Assembly (NCBI RefSeq): GCF_008831285.2 | Contig: NC_045139.1 | Span: 11,568,704 to 11,632,703 of the forward strand | Source: Nymphaea colorata | Lineage: Eukaryota; Streptophyta; Magnoliopsida; Nymphaeales; Nymphaeaceae | Reading direction: 5' to 3' | DNA: 64,000 nt | Shown: in pieces, positions 1 through 30,446 of the stretch | Numbering within the stretch: the stretch's first letter is position 1 | Layout of the letters: every line of letters begins with the position of its first letter | The notes under the pieces: model-generated | Database searches by the model: none | Told to the model about the DNA's origin: nothing | What the model saw: the letters and a program-made list of their open reading frames with translations, nothing else | Program-made: the position numbers and the translations under genes

Positions 1-331
1 TTGCAGAACCAGGCGGAAGTAGAGGGCGGCGCTAGGTCGCCGGAAAAAGGGCGTCGCTGGGCGATGCGTCGGGTGATAGAAAACGGAAGAGAGGGACGCC
101 GGAAAAAGGGCCGGAACCTGAGCGGCGCTGGGCGGAGGCGTCGAGTGCGACGGGCGAAGCTCGGGCACGGGCGTCGGGCGCAAGCGTCAGGTGCGTGCGA
201 TGAACAGTGCCGGGCGAGACGATGAACAGTGCCGGGCGAGTCGATGAACAGTGCCGGGTGAATCCTCCTCCAACACGAACAAAAGACAAATGACCAACCA
301 GTAACGCCGGAACTTCACGACTCTGATACCA
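1..331 (-). mobile_element. Leader region of a Ty1/copia element, cut by the window edge
   Basis: The internal part of a minus-strand copia element begins at 331 and runs off the left edge. The primer-binding site, TGGTATCAGAG read on the minus strand at 331-321, matches the 3' end of initiator tRNA-Met and directly abuts the LTR. The leader is GC-rich and contains three copies of a 22 bp unit starting at 199, 221 and 243. No gag motif is visible in these 331 bases. Open frames here are repetitive and are not called as genes. Confidence 0.75.
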
Positions 332-576
332 TGTAGAAACACGAACAAGGAGGGAAAGAAAACGACGATCACGATGTAATGTGGAAAAAACCCTCAACTA
401 GAGGGAAAAAAACCACGGATGAGGAGGAGCCGGTGCCCACTAGCAGCCAGACTCTCTCTCTCTAAGATTTCATTAACTCCTTAAGGATTAGGGTTACACG
501 ACTTAAATAATGCCCAACAAGGGCTACAAGCTGGATCGGATACGGATCCGGACCCGGTCCCGAGACCCATCTAACA
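332..576 (-). mobile_element. 5' LTR of a Ty1/copia retrotransposon (245 bp)
   Basis: Read on the minus strand the segment starts TGTTAGATGGG at 576 and ends TTTCTACA at 332, followed immediately by an initiator-Met primer-binding site. This gives the canonical TG...CA ends. An AT-rich TATA-like stretch (ATTATTTAAGTC, near 510-498 on the minus strand) lies upstream of a CT-rich downstream half, as expected for a promoter in the LTR. The orientation is the same as that of the AAA gene to the right, so the element probably lies in that gene's last intron. The second LTR and the coding region must lie left of the window. Confidence 0.85.
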
Positions 577-2410
577 TACTTCAACAAAGACCATGCACAA
601 CTTGAGTAGGAATGTTAAGATGGTAATGGTGCTTAAGTTATTAGTTTGTAAGTTATTGGATCTGGACCCTTTATAGATCCGGTTCTTTAATAAGTTATGT
701 TGTATTCTACAAATAATGTTTTACTTAAGGGTATTATTGTAAAGACTGAGTCTTAGGGTATTAACTCTCTTTTTATTAATTGAATGAACCGTGTCTAGGG
801 CTGCTGAGACATGCGGTTTTCTTTCAGCTCCGCTCTCTTCCTCTCCTCTCATTTTCTGCAGTAATAGCTTATGTAGAACCTCACATAGACTACAACAAGT
901 TGGCAACATTTATTTTCTTTTGTACTACATTCAGTTCCTCTGATTATGTGGGACTTTATTACACAGGCTGTCCAATCTCACAAAACGGCATGGAATGGAA
1001 TTTATTTATACCAACATGGCCCAGCCATTGAGTTGATAAAAACTGAATTACAAAAAGTATAATGTAAACTAGATTCATTGATACAGCCCATCAGCATATC
1101 ATTTGCATATTTGTGAGTGTGTTCTCTTCTGTGTGCTCATGTGTCCTATGTGAGTTTCAGCAACAGAAAGATCAAGACAGGTAGAAGCACAAAAAGATGA
1201 CATGGAATCACAAGACCCACAAAAAGTAAAGCATTATCAACATTCACTACTTTCAGGCCAAGATAGAAATTGAATGCGGGACCCAACAGACAAATGCCTT
1301 TGACGGCTACTGTGCAGGCAGTTTCCTAGTCTTGGCATGAATAAAAATATGAAGAAAGTAACTATCTAAAGATACAAGTGAGTTTACATGCATGCATTAA
1401 CTGTAGAAAGTAGTAGAACTTTAGAGGAGAAAGAAACATCTCATACAGTGCAGTTTTTACCTGCACAGGGTTGACAAGATTCAGGTTTGGCATGAGAAAC
1501 AGGCACAATCAAGTATATAATCAGATGTATAAGATCTAATAAACGGTGAAATGTGTAAAAAATGAAATTTCAAACAACTGGCTCGACCCAAGTTCCAATT
1601 GTGATCAAACGTTTTGCAGTACAAAAAAAAAAGAAAGAAAAACCTACATAAGTTTTAATGAAATAACAAAAACACACTCAAATTTTGATCTTTTTCATCT
1701 AACTGCCTCCATTAAATAGGAAGCAGGTGGCTAAATGTGAGAAATCCAAACTTTAAGTGTGTTTTTATTATATCACCAAAACACCAGAATACGTTTGTGA
1801 AATTTCAAAAGAAAAAAAATTATTTGTCAGGTATGAGCTGGTTTTCATCTGGGACAATGTCATCTTGGCATTTTTTTTCCCTTTGAGTTTCAGCTGGACA
1901 GTCTGAAATAACCACCATCAACAGAAGCACCAGAGATCCAACCACATGCATCCCCACAGTTTTTCAGCAGCCACGTCACATGGACATGGAAAAAAAGTTG
2001 GACTAATATATGGTTCCCTTTGTTTTAGACATTTCAAAGCCAGATAAAACATGGACTATAGTTTTCCACTACCCTAACAACCTGGTATCCTCAGTTCAGG
2101 CTACATCCTTCCGTATTAATTGTATCAGTATCCAGATAAGACCCAATAAAGTCCAAGAGAATTTTTACCTAAACCAAACTTAATATCTAGCCATTTTTTG
2201 GTCTATAACTTTTCACAAATGCACACAAATGAAAAAAATATTAGCTACCTGACAAAGACCTTAAACCAAATGACAGCTTCAAACATGCATAAACAAATGC
2301 TCACAAAAAAGTGAACATGATTTGCCGTGAGAAGGAAAAATCCTCATATATGAATAAGTAAGAAGCAGAAGAGTTACAAAAACGAGATTCCAACGAGGAG
2401 TGTTTTTGAC
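577..2410. other. Non-coding, probable final intron of the AAA-ATPase gene
   Basis: I see no exon, RNA gene or further transposon here. I looked on the minus strand for the missing C-terminal exon of the AAA gene (family tail ending in a Ser-Tyr-Phe-Met type motif) and did not find it. The reading frame of the last recognised exon could run on to a stop at 2279-2281 if the intron were retained. Confidence 0.5.
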
Positions 2411-17981
<15,571 letters not shown>

Positions 17982-17999
17982 GACCGGAATTCCGGCGAG

Positions 18000-18180
18000 C
18001 CTCTCTCTCTCTCTCTCAAGCACGAAAAGAAAAATGAAACGTTAAAAAAAATAATGAAAAGAGACCTGTGGTTAAAGATTTGCACAATTAAAGGGTAAAG
18101 AGAAAATACAATATTTTTTTCGTCCAAAGGGATAATAGGCTGGGGTTCGATCCTGCATGATGACGTCATAAATATTTATG
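18000..18180 (-). promoter_or_regulatory. 5' leader/promoter of the AAA gene: CT tract and TGACGTCA site
   Basis: Just upstream of the start codon lies a pyrimidine/purine tract (plus-strand CT repeat at 18001-18017), common in plant 5' leaders. A perfect palindromic TGACGTCA, the bZIP/TGA-factor core, lies at 18161-18168, about 180 bp upstream of the ATG, next to an AT-rich AATATTTAT stretch. Binding is inferred only from the motif. Confidence 0.4.
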
Positions 18181-21084
<2,904 letters not shown>

Positions 21085-21085
<1 letters not shown>

Positions 21086-22180
21086 TTTTTAGGAGCAAAG
21101 CCAAGAATTTTTTTTATTAGAGAGTCTTAACTATGCTAACTATGCCTAACGGGAGTCGAGATATAAATTTTCAAAATTTTTATATAAGACTAAACTAAAA
21201 TTTTGAAAAGTTGCATGTAAGATTTTGTTCTTTGAAATTTGAAGGTGGGGCTAAGATCTGTGCCAGCCCTTCTTTGGCTCCACCTCTGCAAATTCTGATG
21301 AGAAGTTTGAGATAACATTGACTTTTGGCACCAAATGTCCATTAACTGATTTATTTATTTATTTATTTTTTCTATGATCACCTCATTATCCGTTTGAATG
21401 ATGTCAAATCTGCCTGAATTCCGATTCAAATCAAATAGGTCATAGACTGATCTGATTAATAGCAGATTCATGGCTGCATTCCAAATGCCAACATTTAATT
21501 ATTTTAAAATACTTTAATTTTTATTTTAATCAATTGTTGTAAATTATTTGTTTTCTTTCAAAATTAACTTTTTAGAGCTGTTTGGAAAGCACATAAGGGG
21601 CGGACAAATTAACTATGACCGAAATATCATTTTTCAAAATTTTTATATATAATAAGTGAAATTTTCTAAAATTTACATGTAAATTTAAAAAAAAAATTGA
21701 GGTGGGGTCAAAGCCCATGCGCACTTTGGCTCCGCCCCTGCTTTCATTTAAAAGTTTTTTGACTGGCTTTGAAGACTTGGTTTAGTTGTTTGAATGGCAC
21801 ACCCAAAACTGGACTTTGGTCACTCTTATTTGAATGATATCAGAATGACCAATTCAAAACAAATAGATGACAAATGGATTTGATTAATGGTAGATCCATG
21901 GGTGCATGCCACATGCATACATTTAATTATTCAAAAGTACTTTAAATTTTTATTTTAATCAATTGTTATATATTTTAATTTTCTCAAATTGACCTTTGGA
22001 GGGCGTGTGGAAGGCACCCTCATCTAACCAAGGGCTGCTAAAACCAGTTTTGTGACGAGCTTTGAGAACTTTTTTTTTTTTTTTTGAGTGACACATCCAA
22101 AACCCGACTTTCTGTATATAACTTAAAGAATGTCAGGTTCAAAACCTGGTTTTGCCAAAACTGTGTTTTACCAACCCATA
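21085..22180. repeat. Tandem unit of about 430-450 bp, two copies and a partial third
   Basis: Unit 1 (about 21090-21590) and unit 2 (about 21590-22030) align throughout: TTTGGCTCCACCTCTGC at 21274 pairs with TTTGGCTCCGCCCCTGC at 21725, TTTATTTTAATCAATTGTT pairs at an offset of 429, and a Gly/Cys-poor AT-rich middle pairs as well. A partial third copy (about 22030-22160, CACATCCAAAACCCGACTTT) follows. Each unit begins with a member of the GGAGC dispersed family described below. No coding potential. Confidence 0.7.
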
Positions 22181-22239
22181 CAAGAAATGGATGAAGACAA
22201 CATTGTTATTGTCTAGTACAACTCCATTCGTTCAATGGC

Positions 22240-22460
22240 GGAGTTTGAAAAATTAGTTGGAGGGCAAGAGGTGGAGCCAAACCACCTAAAAAAAATTACA
22301 TGTAAATTTTAAAAAATTTCACTTATTCTTTCAGCTCTAGTTAAAATTTAAAAATTTTAATTTCACTCCATACATAAAAGTAAATATTAAATTTACCAAC
22401 ATAAAAATAAAATAATTTTGAAAAAGCAGGTATGGACAGCCCACATGTGGCTAAGCCACT
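22240..22460. repeat. Dispersed 'GGCGGAGCC...GGGGCC' repeat, representative copy
   Basis: This family pairs a GCGGAGCCA-like end with an AT-rich core containing a mirrored TTACATGTAAATTT / AAAATTTTAAATTT section and a GGGCCCATGCCCC-like end. Copies are visible at about 21100-21300, 21595-21745, 22240-22460, 25975-26160, 47840-48010 and a short one at 54375-54430. Its class is not recognised. The imperfect inverted ends suggest a non-autonomous mobile element. Confidence 0.5.
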
Positions 22461-23394
22461 GCCTACGGCCATGCATTAATACCGACACCTAACCTGTTCC
22501 TCACGAGTGGCCTTGAGAACAGTATAGATTAGCTGAAAATTCTCTAATGAAAGTGCATGGCCACTGGGGTTTGTTTCAAGGAGTTCGATGTATATGCGCC
22601 TATTTCATGAATTTAATAAGTTCCGGTTTGATGGGAATGGAAAAGGTACTCTTGAATATTCTTGACGGAAAATTCAGTTCATAAATTAGAAATAGATGCT
22701 TAACAAATGAGCGAATAAAATTAACTTTAAAAATTCATCAAAAAGGCTCTCAACCTTTTCAGAAAACTCTCCGACAACCTCTGCTGTACAAAAAATATCA
22801 AAAAAATAGTAAGAAATTGTCAAAATACCGTTATCAACAATTAAAAGAAGAAGTTCGGAAATTTGGAGAAAGGGGGTCAGCAATGGGGAGCAAACCTCAC
22901 TGGACAATGAGGAGCAACAGTTTTATCACTAAGAGGCATTAGTTAATACATTTTAAACTTTTAAGAGGCATGAAAATGAGAAAATTTATCTTAAGATATC
23001 ACTAAAACTAAGTATTTTTTGTGGTAGCGTGTGGGCAATTGCCCACACCTGCCAGCAAGAGGGGTGGACCCATCGTCACTAAGAGGGAAGGAGCAAAGAC
23101 TCCCTATTTGTGCTAGAGCAAAACAAGCGCACATGCTTCTATCTCCAAGGGGGTTGTCGCAACAGCAATAGTTTCTATTGTGAAATACTAAGATGTCAAC
23201 TTTTTGTGCTGTGAAAGAAAGAACACAACACTTAAATTGAAGTGCGGAGAAAGTTGTACAAGTAAAAGAAGACCATATACCCTAAACAAAAAAAGATTGG
23301 GTAGAAGTTTCGGCTCTTTTTTGAATGGTGGTATAAAATACTTTTCTTATTCATTTGAAAGTGCACATTCTTCTTCCATATGAGTGAAGGCAGA

Positions 23395-23575
23395 AGGGTG
23401 GGGCAACAAGCTGGCTGATGAGTAGTTGGGTTTGGGTCGGTGGGTGATAGGTTGGACTTGGGCTGACCCGATAAAAAAGACTTGCCAGGCTGGGCTGACT
23501 TGAGTCGGGTATTGGGACCCGACTTGCCTCAATATGTATTATTTAAAACGGACCGTTTCCACATTTTTTTTCTAC

Positions 23576-23629
<54 letters not shown>

Positions 23630-23920
23630 CTTATGAAACTCTTCATATGTTGTCAATGGCTCCCTTAACTTTATACGTCGTCAATGACTCTGTTAGAAAC
23701 TATTGGTACATTGTCGAGTATTTTTAAGATATTAAAAAATAAAAGGCTAAGGGTTCTAAATAAGGATAGACATCAAATCAAGTACCCGATGGGTGTAAAC
23801 TTGATGATCTTACCTGGCTCGATAACTAAGCCTTGGGTTGGCTTGGCCGACCCATTGCCCAACCTTCACCAGACAAAGATCAATGGTCTTCCACAAATGT
23901 CACCTCCCTCCACCTTTTTC
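23395..23920. repeat. Diverged repeat pair with GGCCCGAC words, copy A
   Basis: Copy A and copy B (24160-24830) share the same order of blocks: a GTGATAGG(T/C)(T/C)GGxCTTGxxCT block, a GATAAAAAAGACTTGCC / GATTAAAAAAGATTTGCC block, GGTATTGGGACCCGACT / GGTATTGGGGGCCCGACT, a dinucleotide microsatellite, then CAAGTACCCGATGGGTG and GATAACTAAGC. The microsatellite is CT/TA here and CA/TA in copy B. No coding sequence. Confidence 0.7.
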
Positions 23921-24159
23921 CCTTGAGCAATCAATTTTGTTTTTTGGTCTCCTTTTTTGTGCACATTGCTTGCCCACCCTTGTTAAACGATGTATTACTT
24001 CCAAAAAGTAGTTTAAATGTCATACATGATCTCTTGAAAAAAAAAGTTCAATAGAAAGAAATAAAAAAATATCATTGACAGACATCATTTTAACCATAAT
24101 TTTCAAATGCAGGGCTAATTTATCTAATTTTCTTGTTACAGGTCTCACAATTAAGAGTA

Positions 24160-24318
24160 GACAATGAGCCGGGTGCCCGATGGGTTGTAGGGTACTCGTT
24201 TAGTGATAGGCCGGGCTTGAACTAGTTATTTGACACTTGAATCAGTTCGATTAAAAAAGATTTGCCGGTAGCATTGGCTCGAGTAAGGTATTGGGGGCCC
24301 GACTCATTCAGATACACG

Positions 24319-24361
<43 letters not shown>

Positions 24362-24830
24362 TCATTAGCCTATAACATTAACAATCGGTTCATTTAGAAA
24401 CATTTGGTTTATCACCGATAACTTTCTTAAATACTCTTCATGTGTCACCAATAACATCTCTGAAATTTCCTGACACTTTGCTGACGGTTTATGAGATATG
24501 AAAACACGAAATATTAAAGGTTTCAAATGTAAATGAACATAGAACTAAGTACCCAATAAATATAAAGTTGATGGTTAGGCTCCACCAGATAACTAAGCAC
24601 TAAGTACCCAATAGATATAAAATTGATGGTTAGACTCGACCAGATAACTAAGCGAGTCGGACTTGAGCAGATAGGGCCAGCTCAAGCCCGACTTTATGTA
24701 GCATTGGGTTGGTCGGGCCCAACCCACAATATTATCGACTTTATTTCTTTCCTTTTTGACCCTTAGCTCAGAGTTTAAAATTTCAACTTTACTGTTACAG
24801 GGCAACGAGGGAGTCCGGCTATCAGTCTAG
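24160..24830. repeat. Diverged repeat pair, copy B, with internal 55 bp tandem duplication
   Basis: It matches copy A block by block. Within it, CTAAGTACCCAATAAATATA... at 24545-24599 is directly repeated at 24600-24654 with few differences, a 55 bp tandem duplication that arose after the copies separated, since copy A has only one. Confidence 0.7.
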
Positions 24831-24869
24831 CATGAATGAATGATATGAGACAAACGAAAAAAGTGTTTC

Positions 24870-26413
24870 GCATCAGACAAATGAAAAAGGCATGGCTTAA
24901 ATTTCGAGGGTATAATAAAGAATAATAGTCTAAACCTTTCGCATTAAATGACGGGATTTTTCAAAATAATTGGGGCGACGTCTCCCACGTCACGTGGTCA
25001 CGGATAACCCTCCGAATGATGGGAGGCATCGAAGGGAAATGGTCAAAAGAGGACACACTTTCTCTGTGCCCTTTGTGGATATGCTTGGCCAAAAGGGATC
25101 GGATCATGATGCTGCGTCAAAATCCAGTCACGTACCAAAGGCAAATTAAATATCTTGGGGTGGCTGGTGAGTTCTTCAATCGCTGTTCACCTTCTACTCC
25201 CGACCAACCAATTGAATCCTATTCGTAAGTTTTTTTTTTTTTTGTTAGAAAATAAATGAATTTGATTCAAGTGGGTTATAAGTTTCTAGGAATGTACCAC
25301 GAGTGGGCTGAGCTTCAGTTCGGTCACTTTGAGCTTGGTTAGAGTCACATTTTGCTTCACTCGAGCTCGACTTGAGATTTATGAGGTGAACTCAAGCTCG
25401 ACTCGTTTAAACTCGTTCGCTTGATTTGTATATATTTTTCATTAAATAAAAATGAAAACCACAAAAAATGGTTTTAAAATGAATGAAAATTACTAATATG
25501 ACCCTAAAGATTAAAAAAAAAAAAAAGAACACAGAGCTGTCTCCAGTTTAAACAAGTCAAGCTCATGTAACTCTAACTTGACTCATTTAAATCTTAAGTG
25601 AACATATGTCTAAAACATCTTCCTGTTTTCTAGCATGATTGGAAAGAGATGACAGCGGTTAGAGTAGAGATCATCGGGTCCAGGATTAGTAAAATATTTG
25701 AAGTTTTTTTTTTAAAATATTAAATTTGGCCCAAAACAAAAAAAAAGGAAAAAAAATGCTATCTTGGACCGGATCTGTTTGGCTATTCATGGGAGGCCGA
25801 AATCGCCATCTCTTTCATTATTTTTTTTATTTTTCTGCATATCCATCAACTAAAATGTTGTGTATTTAGTGTTCGCAGTCTATCAGAGTATGACTACAAG
25901 AATTGAATTGGCGATTGGACTTCCACAGACCCACCAGCCTCACCAGTTATGCGACCAAGGCCAGAGCACAAGGGGGGCCAGCATGGGCCCTGGCCCTACC
26001 ACAATTTTTTTTTTTAAAAAATATATATATATTTTAAAAATTTTTACTTGTTTTATATAAAATTTTTGAAAAATGATATTTCAGTTAGCGTCAAAAATTA
26101 GAAATTTTAATTGGGTCCCTCTCATCAAAATTTTTTGAGTCCACCCCTCTATGTGACGCCTCATGGTATTAAACTGAATCTATTTGCACCTCCAAACTCC
26201 AAACTTATTCAGAAAAAACCTGGATTCGGTAACAAATAAGGATATCAACAGGTCTGGTCCTGGTGGTCCTAAAAAGTAGGTGCAAACCTTGGTGATCCTC
26301 AACTACACTAAAAAACTTCAGTATATCAGCTCTAAGTAGCACTAGTGGATACAACAACAACTTTATACTCAGGCTATGCCCTACATAAAGCGTCGCTGGT
26401 AGATCCCATACAA
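24870..26413. other. Intergenic; G-box cluster, CGAGCTCG words, one GGGCC repeat
   Basis: Overlapping ACGT cores (CCACGTCACGTGGTCACG, 24986-25003) include a perfect G-box CACGTG. No promoter-proximal gene is recognised: the open frame at 25016-25228 has no family resemblance. A CGAGCTCG-type word array lies at 25285-25610, and a member of the GGGGCC dispersed family at 25975-26160. Confidence 0.5.
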
Positions 26414-27685
26414 CTACACTAAAAAAAAAAAGATGGATTCCCCGACGTGTTGGAATTCTAACGTCAATCAAAAACAACTTGTACCAACGTCTAGAGGCAA
26501 ATGTCGGCGAAGATTAATTTTTACCAACGCTTGGCGTTAGGACGTCGCTGAAGTTGGGCTTTTATCGATATCCATTTTTCAAATGTCGCTAAAATGAAAC
26601 TTTTACCAACATCCAGTTCTAAACGTTGGTAAAAAAATACTTGTACCGACATCCATTTCGTAGATGTCAATAAAAATAAGCTATTTTTACTGATGCATTA
26701 TCATGCTTGCGTTGATGAAATTTTTTTCTGTCAAAATATTACCGACGTTCATCTGACGCATTGGTATAACACACACTTTTATCAACGTATTACCTCTTGA
26801 TGTTGCTACTGTTAGTTTCACTGATGTATTTTAGATGTTGGTAAAAGTTACCATACTGATTTTACGGACAGTTTTCGGTAGGACCTTTACCGACGTCTTT
26901 CATGAGAAATAGAGAGAAAGAGACTCGCCCATCAGTACGATGATTGACCATTCCCAGCTGCTTTACTGGGGGTAATTAATCGAAGGGTTATGCTTTGTAA
27001 ATATCATTTAAAAATATTTGGAAACCAATATGGGTATTTTGAATATTTCTTTTGGAATCAATTTAGTGTCAATTTAAGATCTTAAGTAGGTTTAAGATTT
27101 TGTTTTAAGTCGGTTAATACATAGCTAATACATAGCTAGAACTTCATCTCATCTTACTAAGTTCTCTTAAAAAAATGATTGTGATAATTCGTGAATTCTA
27201 CAAGTAAATGTGAATGCATAAATGCGTTGATTCTATATTCTTGAAAAATAAATTGTTCATTCATACCATAACATTCATTTAAAAACATTCTTATCATTAC
27301 ATACATCTACATTTCTTACATTTTTGCATATTTTGTGATAATTTTTGTTATAAATGTACTTGTAAAGAAAAAAAAAATTTTAAAAATGAAATGAGATTGT
27401 AGACCATCAAACTTAATTTCAATATTTAGTCATCACTCGAGTTTTGGGCTTGATAAAATTGATAGATGAAAATTAAAATTTTAGGTCATAGAAAAGTCAT
27501 ATTTGGATGAATGAAAAAAAAAAGAAAGAGAAAGAAGAAATGATTTTAGAGAAAATGATATATGTATATGTATCCACATACATGTATTCCCTTACATTTG
27601 TGATCATTTGTAAAAATGATTTTAAACCAAGAGAAATAGAGAGAAAGAGAAAGGAAAACAACTTTTGAAAAGAAAGAAATATTTT

Positions 27686-27690
<5 letters not shown>

Positions 27691-27763
<73 letters not shown>
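27691..27763. repeat. (AT)36 microsatellite
   Basis: An uninterrupted dinucleotide run inside the left CACTA segment. Another (TG)n-(TA)n run lies at 27835-27867. Tyr-Ile repeat open frames across them are artefacts. Confidence 0.95.
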
Positions 27764-27764
<1 letters not shown>

Positions 27765-27834
27765 CACATGTATGTAAAAACTTATAAGAGATGACTTTGA
27801 ATCAAAGAAAGAGAGAGAGATATTCATGCATATA

Positions 27835-27868
<34 letters not shown>

Positions 27869-28089
27869 CAGTTAAAATCAAAAGATAACTTAAAGTATTT
27901 TGGACTTTGTTTTTCTTCTATGTAGGCTAGAGAGGAATTTGAGCTCATGCAAAAGCCTATGCTAAATCTCCAAGGCTTCATTGAAATGGTTTATTACTTT
28001 TGAAATTCATTTAAAAACATGATTCAAAATATTTTCATATAAACACAAAAAAATATTTCATCTACTACAAGAGAATTTGTTTTTTCCAC

Positions 28090-29892
28090 TGTTGGGTATG
28101 AGAGAAAATCAAGCATACATAAAATGAAAAGTTAATAATGTAAAAAAGCTCTCATTAGGATCCCTAATTGGGTGATTAAGAGAAATACTAAATGTCATGA
28201 AGATACATTTTAACATATGCACATTTGTAAATTTTTTTCCTGGGTTGGACAAATCCTAACTTAAAAAATAATAATAATAAAGAAATCCCAACCCAAACAC
28301 TCATTCTCACAGTTCATTCACGTATAAATTGAAAGATCAATCAACTGTACATGAATATCATTTCAAGCATAAACAATGCATACATTCAATGAGCAAAGAA
28401 ATAAACTTACTTCAATATTAGAAGGAAAAATGAAGTTTTATTTCACCTTGGTCATGCTCCCGGTGCAATTAAGAACAACTAAGACTTCATATAGAAGATT
28501 TTAGTGCTACCTCGTATGGTCATGAGGAGATGAAGAAGAGAAAGAAAAAGATTGATTGAAATATTGACTATATACCTCTAAGTAGACTGGTTGGAGAGAA
28601 CAAAACTTCTTCTTCGGATGATTCTGGAGCTTTCCCAAGTGAGCCTCCAAAGTGTTGAGGATGTCACCCCAAGAGATTCTTTGTGCTTCCTTGAAGAATG
28701 AAAGTTGAATAAGAAGCTTGCTCTTAAAATTGACGAAGAAGAGAATGAGAAGAAGAGAATTTGAGAAAGCTAAGGGAAGAACTCCCAAAATCTCAAATGG
28801 AAAAACTCTACAAGTTCTCCAAGGATTAGCTCAAACCCAAGAGAAAAGGTTTAGAGAGTATTTATATGGAGTTTTGGAGTCAAATCTCAAAATTTGATTT
28901 TTTTAATTTAACAATATTTTCATGTGAATTTTAAGTATTTTTGAATTATTTTTATTTTTTTTAAACAGATATTGATTAAAAGGGATTGGTCCTTAACCCT
29001 GCAAACACCCATTTGGGGTGTTGGTAGAGCTAATGCCCATCAATAGACCCAAAACCACCCCTTTTTGTCCCGGCACGTGAGCCCATGCGTTGCCCGGCCA
29101 GGGTGCTAACAGTGTATCATGCTGTATGAAAGTGGCAAAATGTCCAATAAGGGTGGCTTTTGCCTCCCATGGGGGCCCACAATGCATATTTTGGAGAGTA
29201 AAATGGTATTTTTGCAAAAATGAGTTCGATTTCAATTTGGGTAGCTCTAGACTCGTTTTAGTTCTAGATAGGGTTTGCTTGATCACAAAATCATTCCGAC
29301 CAACACCCAGGCTTGGATGAAGGATTAGATGGTTGTTTAAGCTCGAAACATGTTTTTGAAATCTTTGGCACAAAATTGAGGCAAAAAACAAAGGAGAAAT
29401 TTGTGCATGCGCACGTGGCATTAAATAGTGTTAGAACTCGTCATTTTGATCTCGACTTGCGATTTTTAGTTGAAATTCTTGATTTGAATCCAAACTTTGG
29501 TTTTGGATCTAATTTGGTCCTAGGAGCAGCATTATGGGTCTTCCAAATTTATACTCTATTTCGCCTGTCGGGCTCGATTATGGACCTTGGCCTCGTATTT
29601 TGGATGAATGTGTGAAGTTTGGATCTAAGACTTGGATTTGGGTCCAAATCTTCATCTAAAGTTGGATTTTGGATCTAAACCCTGCATTTGGACTCGAATA
29701 TGGATCTAAAGGTTTGTTTTTGATCTTGGGTCGAGATTTGGACTTTGGTATGGATCTAAAGATTTGTTTTGGGGTGAGCTTGAACCTAGGGTCCAAAACT
29801 AGATCCAAATTACTGTAAAGATGATTGAAGTTAATGAAATCATGTTTGAATATATGAAGTATATTCTTTTGCGAAAATTTGAGGTTATAACA
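28090..29892 (-). repeat. 3' LTR of the Tat element
   Basis: On the minus strand it starts TGTTATAACC at 29892, directly preceded by a polypurine tract AAAGAGGGGCATC (29906-29893). A TATA-like CCATATAAATACTC at about 28870-28857 supports a minus-strand promoter. It aligns with 38131-40044 over nearly its whole length, for example GGGATTGGTCCTTAACCCTG at 28981 with GGGATTGGTCTTTAGCCCTG at 39019. Confidence 0.85.
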
Positions 29893-30446
29893 GATGCCCC
29901 TCTTTGCTACTACGCCAGTGGTGTATGTTGTGCTTAGTAGCAAAGATAAGCACACCAAATTTTGAAAACAAGACATGTTTGAGATGACGTCTGAGGTTTA
30001 ACCCCTTACCTGCACAAGTTTGCCAAGATTAAGTTCAAGTTTGACCCCTTACCCAAACGGGTTGCTTTGGCTTGCATTGAAGGTTTAGCCCCTTACCTGC
30101 ATAGGTTGCTCTTGGGTTGCATCGCAAGCTTAACCTTTTATCTACATAAGTTATTCTTAGGTTTCTAAATGATAATAATAAAAAATATCTTAGTATAATT
30201 ATTATTTTTACAACTGAGGAAGATCCAAAGAATATGACATAAATGTAGATAATGCAAATATTTGTCATTGATTGAAAGGTGAATACAAGCGGACTAAACA
30301 TAGAATTTTTTGAGGAGAAGAACATTGACAAGATCGGCGAGTTCCACCTCATCAACATTAACCAACTGGTACGAGTTATTGGGCTAGGATTCCTTAACAA
30401 GGCAAGGACCTTCTAGTTCGGTGGCCACTTTCCATGAAGTTGTCCG

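Noticed and set aside
18140-18160. tRNA-like GGGGTTCGATCC
   Set aside because: It resembles a T-arm, but no anticodon arm or acceptor pairing can be drawn, so no tRNA is called.
27691-27881. Tyr-Ile repeat proteins across (AT)n tracts
   Set aside because: They are pure microsatellite translation; the same holds at 55293-55362.
28507-29421. Open frames inside the left Tat LTR
   Set aside because: The matching stretches in the other LTR (38544-39282) show that they are LTR sequence, not genes.
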